Below are positions 39,501 to 46,949 of a DNA stretch of 64,000 bases, one piece after another; position 1 is the first letter of the stretch, and each line of letters begins with the position of its first letter. The translations under genes and the position numbers were made by a program. The stretch covers positions 1 to 64,000 of the forward strand of contig NMRB01001058.1 in assembly GCA_002633025.1 (NCBI GenBank), written 5' to 3'. A model generated the notes under the pieces. The model saw only the letters and a list, made by a program, of their open reading frames with translations, had not been told where the DNA came from and searched no databases. This DNA comes from Notospermus geniculatus (Eukaryota > Nemertea > Pilidiophora > Heteronemertea > Lineidae).

Positions 39501-42500
39501 GATTTGTAGTGTAAGTGCTCTGATGGAGAAACCCGGACTTCAAATGAGTCCGGACCAAAAGAAACCCGGACTTCAAATGAGTCCGGACCAAAAGAAACCC
39601 GGACTTCAAATGAGTCCGGACCGAAAGAAACCCGGACTTCTCGTTCAAGTGTAACTATGGCTATAAGTACACTGCTATTTCCACCCAAACAGGGTGGTTA
39701 ATTCACTGTTTTCGCAACCGTTCAGTTAATTATTCTGTCTGTGGTGTTACGTAACTTTTGTTTCTTTTTATATTTCCAGAAAGTGAAAACGATACTGCTA
39801 TATATGAAAAAAATCTGACTGATAAATCAGGGAGTAAGTATATGTCTTGTTACCATGGTTACTCGTCGAAAGTTGTAACATTTTGTAACATAACAGTCAG
39901 CCATGTGGAACTTCGAGAAAGAAGTCTCTTTGGCGGGACAAGTTAAACTTCTAGACACAGAAATAGTCCAGTGATTAATGAGAAAATTTGCAAATTTCAA
40001 GCATAAGATGGGCACTTTTCTTTCTACATGTATTAAAAGATAACTTTTTCATCACTCTATGCTTCCTACACATGCTCCGACTCTGAAATTAAATGACAAT
40101 TGCTTTTGCGTATTGAAAGGGTTAAAGTCCTTTGTGGGGAATGATTGATGAGATTCTGTGCATCTATACAAGAGTAGAGGACTGGGAGCTGCACAGCAAA
40201 ACATGAGTCAATGTGCAGATGATGTCTAATGCTGGTTTTCAGTGTCAGAGGAAACAACCTCAGTGGAAACAACCGCGGTCCCATTATTGATACAACTACC
40301 GTATTTTCCGGACTATAAAGCGCGGCTTTTTTTCATGAAGAAGGGTCTAAAATTGGGGGTGCGCCTTATAGGGTGGTGCGCCTTATCTGCAGATAGAGTC
40401 CGAAAATTTGATCAGAAGTGTCACAACAAGCTAATTAGCTTGTCACAACAAGCTAATTAATCATACAACCAGGTCAGTTTGATGCATAACATTGCTGTGG
40501 TTCACCTGATGACTGCATCTTATAGGGAGGTGCGTCTTATAGGGCAGTGCGTCTTATGTATGGATTTCGTCAAGGGTTTAGGGTGAAATTAGGGGGTGCG
40601 CCTTATAGTCAGGTGCGCCCTATAGTCGCGAAAATACGGTATAGAGCTTGTGCAGATGACGTCATCACGGAAAAATCCGCCATCTTGCCGGTCAAACTGA
40701 CGTCAGCGACCCACGTGGTGCAGTTTGTCGTCAGCGCAAGTGGAGTGTGTGCGTCTTCAACCATGACGCAATCTGCACGTGGCGCACTTTGTCGTTGACC
40801 GCCAGCATGGTGGACCGCCGGTCAAACGTGACGTCATAATGAGCCACTGCACAAGCTCTATTCTCGGTTGTAACTGAAACAGGGCATACGAGCACCGCTT
40901 ACCCACTGGGCAAGTCCACGCCAAATTCGTGATATTTTTTTGCTTGTTCGGTGCTGTCTCTGCAACTCATGGCACCAAAGGACCATTAAGTACCCTGCAT
41001 CATGTCAGGCTCGTGTCCTTCTATGCCCCTGGTATGAATAAAGTTAATTGTGATTCATAATTAGCGCACTGTTAGGTAATTAGGCCTAGTTGCGTCACGG
41101 ACATGACGTGTCTGACTGCTACCATCTTCACTGAGTTCAGGTAAAGACTCGGCTTCTCCTCCCTTGACCTTCACGCAAGCAAACCACATTCCGTGTTCAA
41201 CGGATTTTCCCGGTCCCAAAAATAGCAACCAATCACAGCAAAGCTTGCATCGGCAGCTCGGGTATGTTGTTGTTGACATCCAACACCCACGTGTTTCCGG
41301 TAATGACGTTGACCAATGAAAATTTGATAAAATGACATCATTGATATTTTTTCTTCGGAAAAACGAGGCTTCTGATTAAGCGCACGAGAAAATCCCAAAG
41401 CGTTGAACACGGAATCTGGCTGCTTGCTGCAGAGTGTAGGAAGAGGTTAGTCGATTTCACACGATGCATTATGCAGAATGACTGCTACGGGACACTCCGA
41501 CTGCTAGTAGGACACCCGAAGCACTACACCATCGTGGCTCCTAAATTCTCCTAAATTCCAACCCAGTTCATTTGTCGATTTCCTCGTTCCAGTACCTCCA
41601 CAGTTTAGTCATCCAACAAAGATGCGCAAGGAAAATATAGACAAACCAGAGGGTAGCTCCGCGCGCTTAAAATGCAAAGCACGAGGCAAGCCGAGACCGG
41701 AGGTTATTTGGTACAAAGATGGGCACATACTGGACGAGGATGCCAATCCAGGCCTAGCGACACGGACAAAATGGACGATAACATTACGGAGTCTCAGGAA
41801 ACAGGACAGCGGGAAATACACGTGTAAAGTGTTCAACCGGGCTGGTGCCATTAATTTCACTTTCTCACTTGTTGTGATAGGTACGTGATGACTTGATAAT
41901 AGGGAGGTTTTGCAAGCGCCCGCGGTTAGGCCCTACGACAACGTTTATCTATTGTTTGGGTATACCCAAACAATAGGTAAACGTTGTCGTATGGCCTAAC
42001 CGGGCGCTTGCGAAACCTCCCTATTTTCTACCATTTGGCCAGCGATTTTGGTTCAGTTTTCTGCAGAGCAAAACTTGTTCAGACTGTCAACCGTAAAATT
42101 TTTGTGTGCGTTTTATTTTCGCGATTTTCGTGCTCGAGGGTCAAAACGCGAACATAAATCGCGCGAAAATCATTGGTTCTTGAGGTTTTATGAAGCTGAA
42201 GGGTTCCAATCGCGAAAAATTATTCTTCGCGAATTCGTAGACCCCAAAAATCGCGAACATTTAGCGCTGCGAAAATTTCACGGTTTACAGTAACATTCGA
42301 AAGATCTTTTGTGATGAATTGTCAAAAGACTGATGTTCATTATTATTTTGTTGGCAGAAATGTGCAATTCTTAGCATTCCCTATTGGAAGCAGTTGGGTT
42401 GTTTAGTTGTCGTTAAAATGGAAAGATGGCAGCACCATACAGTCCCATGAATCTAAATCTGTCACCACTGCATATTGAAAAGGGACTGACTGAAGATTCT

Positions 42501-45500
42501 CTAACTGAAATTCTGAGAGGCCTACACATCCATTGATTGTTCTTAAAAAGGGCTTTTTGCCTATAATTCATTTAGAGAAAACAGGTTGCCACTGTAGCCC
42601 TCATCCTAACGAGGACTTGAGCCCTTCTTTATTTTACTTTCCTCGTTTTCAGACAAGTTAAAAATGAAGCCCCTGCTTCTTGCTCCGCACCCCGTCAACA
42701 CCACTGTGGAATATGGTGGAACAGCCTCGTTTCAGTGTATGATGAAGAGTGAGGTCCCACCGCATATTCAGGTGAGACACATCGTAATCAGCCGAGATTT
42801 CTGCTGGTGAACTAGCCAAGTTCGAATCAATCAATAGAAGAACCCTGCTGGATCATCCTCCCACAGCAGGGCTTTGGTCGCACTCCTCTTCATACACTCA
42901 CAAAGTTTGTGTGAGTGGATGAAGAGGAGCGAGGTAAAAACCCCTGCTGTGGGAGGATGATGTGCTGGAGTGTCTTTTTGGGAGCCTCAAGGGCGGTTTG
43001 CACTAGGTTGCACCAAGTTGGAAGTTGCAGCAACTTGCAACTTGTTGCAAACTACCTGGGGTGGTTTACACATAGAAAAATCGATGCAACATCCAGCGTG
43101 ATGGAGTTGCAACAAGTTGCATGCCCGTTTACACATGCAACTTTTATGAAACTTTTTGGTCTCATCAGGTTTTTGCAACAAGTTGCATGAAGTTGCATAT
43201 GAAAAGTTGCATGTGTAAACGGGCCTTCAGACACTGTGATTGTTCCACTTCTGATCACTTCTCTTCACACTATTAAGACCATGCAAGGCCCGTTTCCGCT
43301 TCAGCAAATTCCACCACAGTTTTTGGCGAGGGGAGTGGTTTTCACTGGCATTGGGATACGCCATGTATTGTTAAATCATAGAAGAATTGCCAAAACTCTG
43401 TGAAAACCGCACCGCTCCCCACAAACCACGTCGGAATCCACGGTACCGGTAGTGGAAACAGCTAGGCCTTTAGACTTGTTCACATTTCGCACTTCCATGA
43501 CTGTGAGGCTCCAACAGCTAGGTTGTGCAGTTGGCAGACACAGGAACCATGCAAAGCTGAGCAGGCCTATGTGGTTGTGGGCAATGTTGAGTGACTTAAA
43601 GCTAATGGGGAACCAGCGTGCCCAAAGGAGGCACTGGGGAACAACTCAGTTTTAACACAAAACCGCACGCTGCGACGTTGAACGTCATTGACGTCGTGCA
43701 TCATTCGTGACGTTATGTGTGATGCATCATTCAAAATCAATGACGTTGCTCTTTGGTCTGTTCTTTACGCTAAAATAGTCAATTTTATCGATGAAATTCA
43801 ACATGTTCCCGCTTGAATTTTTAGATTCGTCTCCCAGCGCCATCTTACAGCAGTTGTGGAGACGAATCTATTATATTAACCTGCGGGGTATCAACTGATG
43901 GACGCACTCTCGCCCCAGGCAATGTCCACGTGGCATTGTACCATGTAATGGAATACATCAGTGACCTAGGATTGGACCCTGCCCACCTATTTTGCCGCTG
44001 TGCATGCCATTTCATAACTTTCAAATGGAGACGAATCTGCGCCATCACATGATGGCTCTAGTTGTTTGGAAACATTCAGATACATTGAGTCAGTCCTGTA
44101 CTTTATGATAAACGTGTAAAATTCGAAATTCAATGGACTACTTCAGGTATATTAGGGCTAGAAGTAGGGTGTAGTTTCAGAATTAATGGCAAATAACGTT
44201 GGCTTGACGTTCGACATCATAGTTTTAACTGAGTTGTTCGTCAGCGCCATGTCATGGATTAGTTCCGCCAGTTCCTCATTACATGTACATTGTATTTCTT
44301 CCTTTACCTACAGTGGTTGAAGCGTGTCGACAACCCATACATTCTGAAGCAGATGATGAACCGCACCATCGAAGTGAGCGGCCAGAAGTTCATGGTGTTG
44401 AAAACTGGTGAAGTTTTAGCCAGGAAGGATGGGTCTTACTTGAATAAACTTGTGATCCCAAATGCAAGCAAGGAGGATTCCGGTCTCTACGTCTGCCTTG
44501 GGACAAATATCATGGGGTTTAATTACAGGGAGGCTTATTTGACTGTTTTACCAGGTGAGCTGTTCATACGGAATGAGTAAAGGAAATAGGGCTTACAGTA
44601 GGCCTACGCTGCACAATAGATGCTTTGCAAATGGCGTCACAAGCTGCCATGCTGGAGGACACATGCTGCAGAGGCACAGCGAAATGAGCCGTGAATGCCC
44701 CAATGATGTTACATCAAACAATGGCGTGGCGCACTTCACGCAAGTCATGTCATGGTCGGCTCACACCTCTGCACCCTGTGTCCTCCAGAATGGCCGCCAG
44801 GATGACGCCATTGCAAAGCCTCTATTTACCTACCTTCCACGCCATGTACCATCAACATACCACACGCAGTGTCATGTGTGTACCGTCCTCGTATCTTTTG
44901 TGGACGTCGCACGCCGCCATGGAAGGCAAGCAGTGAAGACGTAACGTCATTTGCACATGTTGCGCCGACGTCATGCAGAGGAGACGCGTGATGTACTCGT
45001 ACCATACGCAATAAATTGAAGCATACCTTCCATGTGACGTATGCGGAAGGGCAATCTTGTACCCAGATCTACCTCATCCGAGGATATCTCTGGAAAGGGC
45101 TACGACTTGACCAGAACTTCTGGTCAACCACTGGCAGCGTGCCAAAATATTTGTTTCATGCAATATTTCATTATTTGATGACTGAAAAATATCATATGCC
45201 TAAAAAGCCATATAATACCCCAAAACACGAAGTTGTTTGAGTATTAGAGTAATTTCAACAAATAGTTAGTTTGGAACTATTTAAAATCATAGCGCAGGGT
45301 GCCAGCCTCGGTGTGATTTGCCTCAAAATTAGTATATATCGATACGCTGATGTAAACAACGCGCTAAAGTCGCAGCCCTTTCCAGTGGTGTTGTAGGTAC
45401 ATAAACCCACTGGGGACGAGTTTGGCGGAAGGGAAGATTATTCCTGAAATCTCACAAAATGTTTCTTCTCTCTTGCAGATCCCAACATTCAGACGTTAGA

Positions 45501-45858
45501 TCCGCACAATTACAACCAGGGAAAATCAGACAAATCGTCTCATATAAGCGATCCAACGCATCTTACGTTAATTATCAGTTTGCCCATCGCGGCCGCCGTC
45601 ATCCTTATTGCCATAATTATTGTCATTCGTCAGAAGTGCTCAACGAACACACCCACAATAAATCATCAGCGCTACGCTGTGCCACCGATGCAAGACAAAG
45701 ACCATTTTAGAACAATACAAAATCACCAACCAGTTCTTACTAGTCGCGATCAAATTGTGAAAAACTATAATCCGGATTTGCATTCACACTCGGATATTTC
45801 GCAGTTACCACGGATGTACACGCAGCCGCCGCAGCGTACCATGTACGGTGAATGTTAG
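18263..45858 (+). CDS. FGFRL1: Fibroblast growth factor receptor-like 1 (kinase-less FGF receptor)
   Basis: Six phase-compatible exons: 18263-18535, 39780-39833, 41593-41880, 42653-42771, 44314-44554 and 45479-45858. All introns are GT-AG, with junction phases 1,1,1,0,1. They encode three Ig domains, a transmembrane helix and a tail of about 78 residues ending at TAG 45856-45858. With the tentative signal exon at 9159 the protein is 467 residues; vertebrate FGFRL1 is about 500. Recognised by family-typical words: DAGNYIC..NGFGS in Ig1, RLKC...DSGKYTC..NRAGAIN in Ig2, [17 protein letters not shown] and DGSYLNKL in Ig3. No tyrosine kinase exon follows the membrane segment, which is the defining difference from FGFR1-4. 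Family knowledge: it binds FGF ligands and heparin and promotes cell adhesion at the plasma membrane. The tail has scattered histidines (HSHSD) but no long His-rich run. The 3' UTR soon enters a transposon at 46005. Identification is firm; the 5' end is not. Confidence 0.93.
18735..19065. mobile_element. Inverted-repeat element (CAGGGTTTCCGCCAGA ends)
   Basis: Left CAGGGTTTCCGCCAGAGGGT, right TTCTGGCGGAAACCCTG; GTCCGTACCCTC repeated inside, with A/T-rich homopolymer runs at 18960-19045. Confidence 0.8.
19104..19209. mobile_element. Short foldback element
   Basis: AGGCCTTGTCTTCTGAG and CTCAGAAGACAAGGCC ends, with CTGAGAACAATAG mirrored at the centre. Confidence 0.82.
19476..20373. mobile_element. 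Harbinger-like element with TAA duplication inserted in a tandem repeat
   Basis: Ends GGCCAGACTTTTTTTATAAG and CTTATAAAAAAAGTCTGGCC, flanked by TAA (19473-19475, 20374-20376). The flank (TGGGCATCACAGCATGAATA) also occurs uninterrupted at about 19405, showing the empty site. It contains a block shared with 48405-48530 (CCCATGCACATGGTGTGCCA). Confidence 0.9.
20791..20958 (+). repeat. Dispersed repeat A, copy 3
   Basis: GGAGCAGTCAGCCGCGCATA to GACAGCTCCTATT; the cleanest of the three copies. Confidence 0.82.
20978..21187. mobile_element. Inverted-repeat element G, copy 1
   Basis: CGCACTTCCGCCGAAATCTC and AACCTCGGTCTGAAACT are mirrored as GATCGAGGTTGTGG...GTGTGCA. Relatives at 28551-28630 (half), 33432-33650 and 47872-48010 (half). 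Confidence 0.78.
21199..21338. mobile_element. Foldback element with GGGGCC ends
   Basis: GGGGCCATATTTATGAAGCC and GGCTTCATAAATGTGGCCCC; CGCAACTTTGC mirrored inside. Confidence 0.85.
21695..22245. mobile_element. Harbinger-like MITE with 3-bp ACT duplication
   Basis: AGGCCTTTTTTACACC and CGTGTAAAAAGGCCT ends, with ACT at 21692-21694 and 22246-22248. The interior repeats CGGGTTC, ACCTCCACC and GAGGTCGG/CAGTT words. Confidence 0.8.
22975..23130. mobile_element. Near-perfect foldback element
   Basis: About 70-bp arms (GTTTTTTGGTACTCCTTCTT ... ACACAACGTTTCTACCAGTG) around a short loop at 23052. Very few mismatches, so probably young. Confidence 0.88.
23216..23331. mobile_element. Foldback element with CGGGGTCTTCC core
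   Basis: AGATAAGTAAAGTTGTCTTC and its complement at the right; GCAAATTTTCGACCC mirrored as GGGTCGAAAATCTGC. A half-element is near 29400. Confidence 0.85.
23615..24129. mobile_element. Harbinger-like MITE with TTA duplication, containing a nested foldback
   Basis: AGGCCAATTTACAAGATGCG and CGTATAAATTGGCCT ends, TTA at 23612-23614 and 24130-24132. Nested at 23789-23945 is a foldback, GGGCTCCGTTGCACGAAACT / AGTTTCGTGCAACCGGGCCC. Confidence 0.88.
24140..24152. repeat. Poly-G run
   Basis: An uninterrupted G tract right after the MITE; length may be an assembly approximation. A similar tract is near 2850. Confidence 0.7.
24571..25327. mobile_element. Inverted-repeat element (TGGGTGAATGTCATCC ends)
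   Basis: TGGGTGAATGTCATCCTGGG and CCCAGGATGACATTCACCCA ends. CCTGCGTCCGAGG...CCTCGGACGCAGG deeper in the arms. GTCACCC words recur. No transposase. Confidence 0.82.
25328..26234. other. Unassigned intronic DNA
   Basis: A minus-strand frame of 119 codons (25601-25960) is open, but I recognise no domain. No repeat arms seen. Confidence 0.4.
26235..26481. mobile_element. Short inverted-repeat element (TTTAAAGATAATGTA ends)
   Basis: TTTAAAGATAATGTA at the left and TACATTATCTTTAAA at the right; TTGTTTACATT mirrored as AATGTAAATAAACAA inside. Confidence 0.75.
26575..26745. mobile_element. Element D, partial copy
   Basis: TGTAAACGCTACCAAAAACT, TGGAACACATCCGGTCCAGA and GATCGGATCGAATCTGAATG match 11340-11410 in reverse. 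Confidence 0.7.
26960..27345 (+). mobile_element. tRNA-derived SINE family 2 with (ATT)n tail
   Basis: Box A-like TGGTGTAGTGG (head partly duplicated, 26975-27020) and a perfect box B GGTTCGATTCC at about 27040. The body has GAGCAAGTCACTTTGCCTC, and the 3' end GTAAAAGGCACTATAAGCCC is followed by ATTATTATTATTA. Confidence 0.88.
27349..27678. mobile_element. Long foldback element
   Basis: About 85-bp arms: TACCACGGTGTACAATCAAC ... GGCAAAGCTGAGATTCCAA, mirrored at 27595-27678 with few mismatches. TAAAATGAACTGTACGGCTG inside. Confidence 0.87.
27680..30040. other. Intronic DNA, mostly unassigned
   Basis: Holds a half copy of element G (28551-28630) and a solo TTTTCGACCCCAACCGGGGT motif at 29413. 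No exon seen. Confidence 0.45.
30042..30346. mobile_element. Inverted-repeat element (ACCGATTTCACATCGC ends)
   Basis: ACCGATTTCACATCGCACAC and GTGCGAGATGTGAAATCGGT ends; CAGCGCCCCTAGTAGAATTT and TTTTCAACCTCAC mirrored. Confidence 0.85.
30833..31298. mobile_element. Harbinger-like MITE H, copy 1, TAA duplication
   Basis: AGCCAGGCGTACATTGCACT and AAGTGTGGTGTACACTAGGTT ends in shortened form (first 12 to 15 bases clearest), TAA at 30830-30832 and 31299-31301. The interior is a string of CAGTCGC, GCGACTG and CAACT words. Confidence 0.85.
32540..32907. mobile_element. Harbinger-like MITE H, copy 2, TAA duplication
   Basis: AGCCTAGCGTACATCACACT and GTGCGATGTACGCCCGGCT ends, TAA at 32537-32539 and 32908-32910. 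Its internal order is reversed relative to copy 1, so the two lie in opposite orientation about 1.2 kb apart. Confidence 0.87.
33432..33650. mobile_element. Element G, copy 2, ending near an N
   Basis: CACACTTCCGCCGAAATCTC and CCATCTGAAACTGGGTGATG; right arm GAGATTTTGGCAGAAGTGTG. The N at 33659 follows the arm. Confidence 0.75.
33665..33965. repeat. ATCATCATAC-rich repeat block
   Basis: CTTGAACATCATCATACA and ATGTATGATGATG in both orientations, four to five times; TGTATGATCGTGTGGACG at the left resembles TGTATGATCGTGTAGACG at the right. Probably an element with internal tandem units. Confidence 0.65.
34947..35748 (-). mobile_element. ACGAAT-rich element F, copy 2, with nested MITE
   Basis: Inverted ends CTTTCACTTGCGCTACGAAT and CGTAGCGTAAGTGAAAG. 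Opposite orientation to copy 1. A nested element (about 35034-35279) has CTTAACCCGTAACTG and CAGTTAACGGGTTAAG ends and GCGTAGGACGT words. Confidence 0.83.
36199..36790. mobile_element. Probable MITE with GATCCGTGCTCGG words
   Basis: Starts CCCCCTTTACACTGG, ends CCAATGTAAACTTGGC. GATCCGTGCTCG/TCCGTGCTTGGAC and AACCGATCC words recur. It supports two long overlapping frames that are artefacts. Ends imperfect. Confidence 0.6.
37182..37534. mobile_element. Inverted-repeat element B, copy 2
   Basis: GGCCAATGAAATTACATTTA at the left; right end GACGAGAAACTGTAAATGTA, cut short. Uninterrupted version of 8107-8910. Confidence 0.8.
37636..37776. mobile_element. Foldback element J, copy 1, GGGGCC ends
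   Basis: GGGGCCATATTCAAAAAGGG and CCTTTTTGAATACGGCCC; AGACGCGTGTAACTTCGTCA mirrored. Second copy at 46492-46623. Confidence 0.87.
38010..38990 (+). promoter_or_regulatory. Candidate intronic regulatory element (repeat-poor, homeodomain-site rich)
   Basis: About 1 kb without repeat arms or long ORFs, in the intron before the linker exon. Unlike its neighbours it is rich in TAAT-core words: AAATTAATTTCC, CGTAATTAAAGAAATTAAAA, TTTAATGA, CTAATTTATTCATG, CATTAATA, plus TTAATCCCG and GGATTAG (TAATCC/bicoid-class). This is the texture of conserved developmental enhancers. Conservation cannot be tested here, so this is inference. Confidence 0.4.
39199..39675. mobile_element. Element with (CCCGGACTTCAAATGAGTCC) tandem core
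   Basis: Left end ACTATAGCTGTACTTACACT and right end AGTGTAACTATGGCTATAAG are imperfect inverted ends. Inside, GAAACCCGGACTTCAAATGA/GTCCGGACCAAAA is repeated three times with a 34-bp period (39528-39630). Confidence 0.75.
39780..39833 (+). CDS. FGFRL1: FGFRL1 exon: linker between Ig1 and Ig2
   Basis: A 54-nt exon, phase 1 on both sides, acceptor TATATTTCCAG and donor A/GTAAGTAT. It encodes [18 protein letters not shown], a polar, partly acidic linker in the position of the acid-box/linker exon of FGF receptors. It contains no Ig residues. The flanking Ig exons would also splice together in frame without it, so it could be skipped. Its short length means the case rests on splice sites, phase and position. 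Confidence 0.75.
40300..40640. mobile_element. Inverted-repeat MITE with CCGTATTTTC ends
   Basis: CCGTATTTTCCGGACTATAA and CTATAGTCGCGAAAATACGG with TA on both sides; GGTGCGCCTTATAG words repeated inside. The same type of end sequence is common in animal genomes. Confidence 0.85.
40643..40860. mobile_element. Inverted-repeat element E, recent copy
   Basis: AGAGCTTGTGCAGATGACGT and AGCCACTGCACAAGCTCT ends; GACGTCA, CGGTCAAAC and CACGTGG mirrored. Directly abuts the previous MITE. Confidence 0.8.
41188..41415. mobile_element. Inverted-repeat element (ATTCCGTGTTCAACG ends)
   Basis: ATTCCGTGTTCAACGGATTTTC and CGTTGAACACGGAAT ends (arms about 20 bp). Lies 180 bp before the Ig2 exon. Confidence 0.8.
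41593..41880 (+). CDS. FGFRL1: FGFRL1 exon: Ig domain 2
   Basis: Acceptor CTCGTTCCAG, donor G/GTACGTGA, phase 1 in and out. It encodes [20 protein letters not shown] and continues through [20 protein letters not shown] to [20 protein letters not shown]. This is the ligand- and heparin-binding Ig of the FGF receptor family. The basic stretch KMRK just before the domain matches the usual heparin-contact area. NFTF is a potential N-glycosylation site. Confidence 0.94.
41900..42023. mobile_element. Foldback element of the TAGGGAGGTT family, variant 2
   Basis: TAGGGAGGTTTTGCAAGCGC and GCGCTTGCGAAACCTCCCTA; AACGTTTATCTATTGTTTGG mirrored. Inserted 20 bp after the Ig2 exon. Confidence 0.88.
42082..42297. 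mobile_element. MITE with CGTAAAATTTT / TTCGCGA words
   Basis: ACTGTCAACCGTAAAATTTT and GAAAATTTCACGGTTTACAG ends; TCGCGATTTTCG and CGCGAAAAT inside. Confidence 0.78.
42653..42771 (+). CDS. FGFRL1: FGFRL1 exon: first half of Ig domain 3
   Basis: Acceptor CTCGTTTTCAG, donor CAG/GTGAGA, entering in phase 1 and leaving in phase 0. It reads (D)[20 protein letters not shown] and continues [19 protein letters not shown]. The exon stops just before the Ig core tryptophan. Splitting Ig3 over two exons at this point is the classic FGFR gene arrangement. NTT is a potential glycosylation site. Confidence 0.93.
42852..42961. mobile_element. Foldback element C, copy 2
   Basis: ATCATCCTCCCACAGCAGGG and CCCTGCTGTGGGAGGATGAT; nearly perfect arms closing at ACTCACAAAGTTTGTGTGAGT. 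Confidence 0.9.
42990..43226. mobile_element. Harbinger-like MITE with TCA duplication
   Basis: AGGGCGGTTTGCACT and TGTGTAAACGGGCCT ends, TCA at 42987-42989 and 43227-43229. The interior is largely TTGCAACAAGTTGCA words. Confidence 0.78.
43283..43475. mobile_element. Probable MITE (AAGGCCCGTTTCCGC ends)
   Basis: CAAGGCCCGTTTCCGCTTCA and GTAGTGGAAACAGCTAGGCC ends; CAAAACTCTGTG mirrors CACAGTTTTTGG. Confidence 0.6.
44314..44554 (+). CDS. FGFRL1: FGFRL1 exon: second half of Ig domain 3
   Basis: Acceptor CTTTACCTACAG, donor CCAG/GTGAGC. Begins with the core tryptophan ([10 protein letters not shown]) and includes [36 protein letters not shown] and the A'/G strand AYLTVLP. Only one version of this half-domain is visible. 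Alternative IIIb/IIIc-like exons, as in signalling FGFRs, were not seen between 42771 and 45479. Confidence 0.93.
44609..44828. mobile_element. Inverted-repeat element after the Ig3b exon
   Basis: AATAGATGCTTTGCAAATGG and CCATTGCAAAGCCTCTATT ends, GGAGGACAC mirrored as GTGTCCTCC. Starts 55 bp after an FGFRL1 exon. Confidence 0.78.
45479..45858 (+). CDS. FGFRL1: FGFRL1 last exon: stalk, transmembrane helix, cytoplasmic tail
   Basis: Acceptor CTCTCTTGCAG, phase 1. A polar stalk ([20 protein letters not shown]) is followed by a hydrophobic helix [20 protein letters not shown], then RQK as the stop-transfer and a tail of about 78 residues ending MYGEC, TAG at 45856. The tail is rich in N, Q, H, P and Y. 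It has no kinase, SH2-docking consensus or His-rich run I can name. Reading is uninterrupted to the stop and no further coding exon is needed. Confidence 0.92.
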
Positions 45859-46106
45859 AGAAACTTCCGTGAAGAAGACTATTTTGGGATATTTGAGTTA
45901 GCAGCCATATTGGATGTATCCGCCAATCTACAGACGCAGGAATTCACGCTGTACAGCTTTCCAAACTGATTATACTGGGTATTGATATACTGGATATTGA
46001 TATACAGTGAAACCCCTCATGTGGACCATCCCTCTATGTGGACCACCCCTCTATGTGGATCGATTTTTGTCGGTCCCAAATAAATCCTTCACAAATAAAT
46101 CCTTCA

Positions 46107-46362
46107 AGCGGCAGGTCCCGGGTTCGAATCCAGCCCGGGCCATATGGGATTTCATTCCCGGCTCTTCACGTCCGTCGCGTGGGACAGTAAGCCGTGGTGC
46201 CTTGTACCTTGTGTCTTTGCAAGGGCAAGTAAAATACCCCATCCAAGTGAGGAACATGAGTAGCTTGTGATGGCCTCCTCCGTACTTACCAGGGCCAATA
46301 ATGCTATATAGCGTCGGCCCTGACGGAAAAATGAAAAAAAAAAAAATGAAAATACAAATACA
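46107..46362 (+). mobile_element. tRNA-derived SINE family 1, copy 4, 5'-truncated
   Basis: Starts inside the tRNA-like head (AGCGGCAGGTCCCGGG), keeps box B GGTTCGAATCC, and ends in an A-rich AAATACAAATAC tail. Flanked by the 10-bp duplication AAATCCTTCA (46097-46106, 46363-46372). Without box A it should be transcriptionally dead. Confidence 0.93.
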
Positions 46363-46491
46363 AAATCCTTCACATTTTCCTTTAGCTAAGTGGACCACCC
46401 CTCTACCTCGACCTGGACCACCAAAAGCAGGGTCCCAAAGTGCATGGTGACGGATGGTGACCCCTCTATGTGGACCAGAAGATTCAAAATC

Positions 46492-46623
46492 TAGGGGCCG
46501 ATTTCACAAAGGGCGTTTAAGACTTAGACGCGTGTAACTTCGTCAAATGCATGGTGGAAATGCGTGTATTTAGTGAAGTTACACACGTCTAAGTCTTAAA
46601 CGCGCTTTGTGAAATTGACCCTA
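46492..46623. mobile_element. Foldback element J, copy 2
   Basis: TAGGGGCCGATTTCACAAAG and CTTTGTGAAATTGACCCTA; the same GACGCGTGTAACTTCGTCAA core as 37636-37776. Confidence 0.88.
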
Positions 46624-46949
46624 AGTATTCCCTTTGGTCCATGGTTACACCAAACACATGGAAAAGCTAGATTTCACACCATAGGCTTTTTGTTGGTCCC
46701 AGGAATAAACAAACAATTAACACCTTTGGTGTAAGCTAGACAAAAACTCAGTCAACATTGAATGACTCGCTCACATCGAAGGGGTAATTAAACATCAACA
46801 TGGGATCCATCTGTGGTGAAAGTGGAGTGTCACCGTAGGACTCCAATATTTCGAAAATGCCAACCCCCTTTATGTGGACCACCCCTCTATGTGGACCAGT
46901 TTGACCCGGTCCCACGCGTGGTCCACTTAGAGGGGTTTCACTGTACTGG

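Larger units (their letters stand above)
46005..46943. mobile_element. TA-flanked pogo/Tc1-like non-autonomous element with two nested insertions
   Basis: CAGTGAAACCCCTCATGTGG and TAGAGGGGTTTCACTG ends between TA dinucleotides (46003-46004, 46944-46945). GTGGACCACCCCTCTA words repeat through the body. Interrupted by a SINE (46107-46362) and foldback J (46492-46623). No transposase. Confidence 0.88.
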
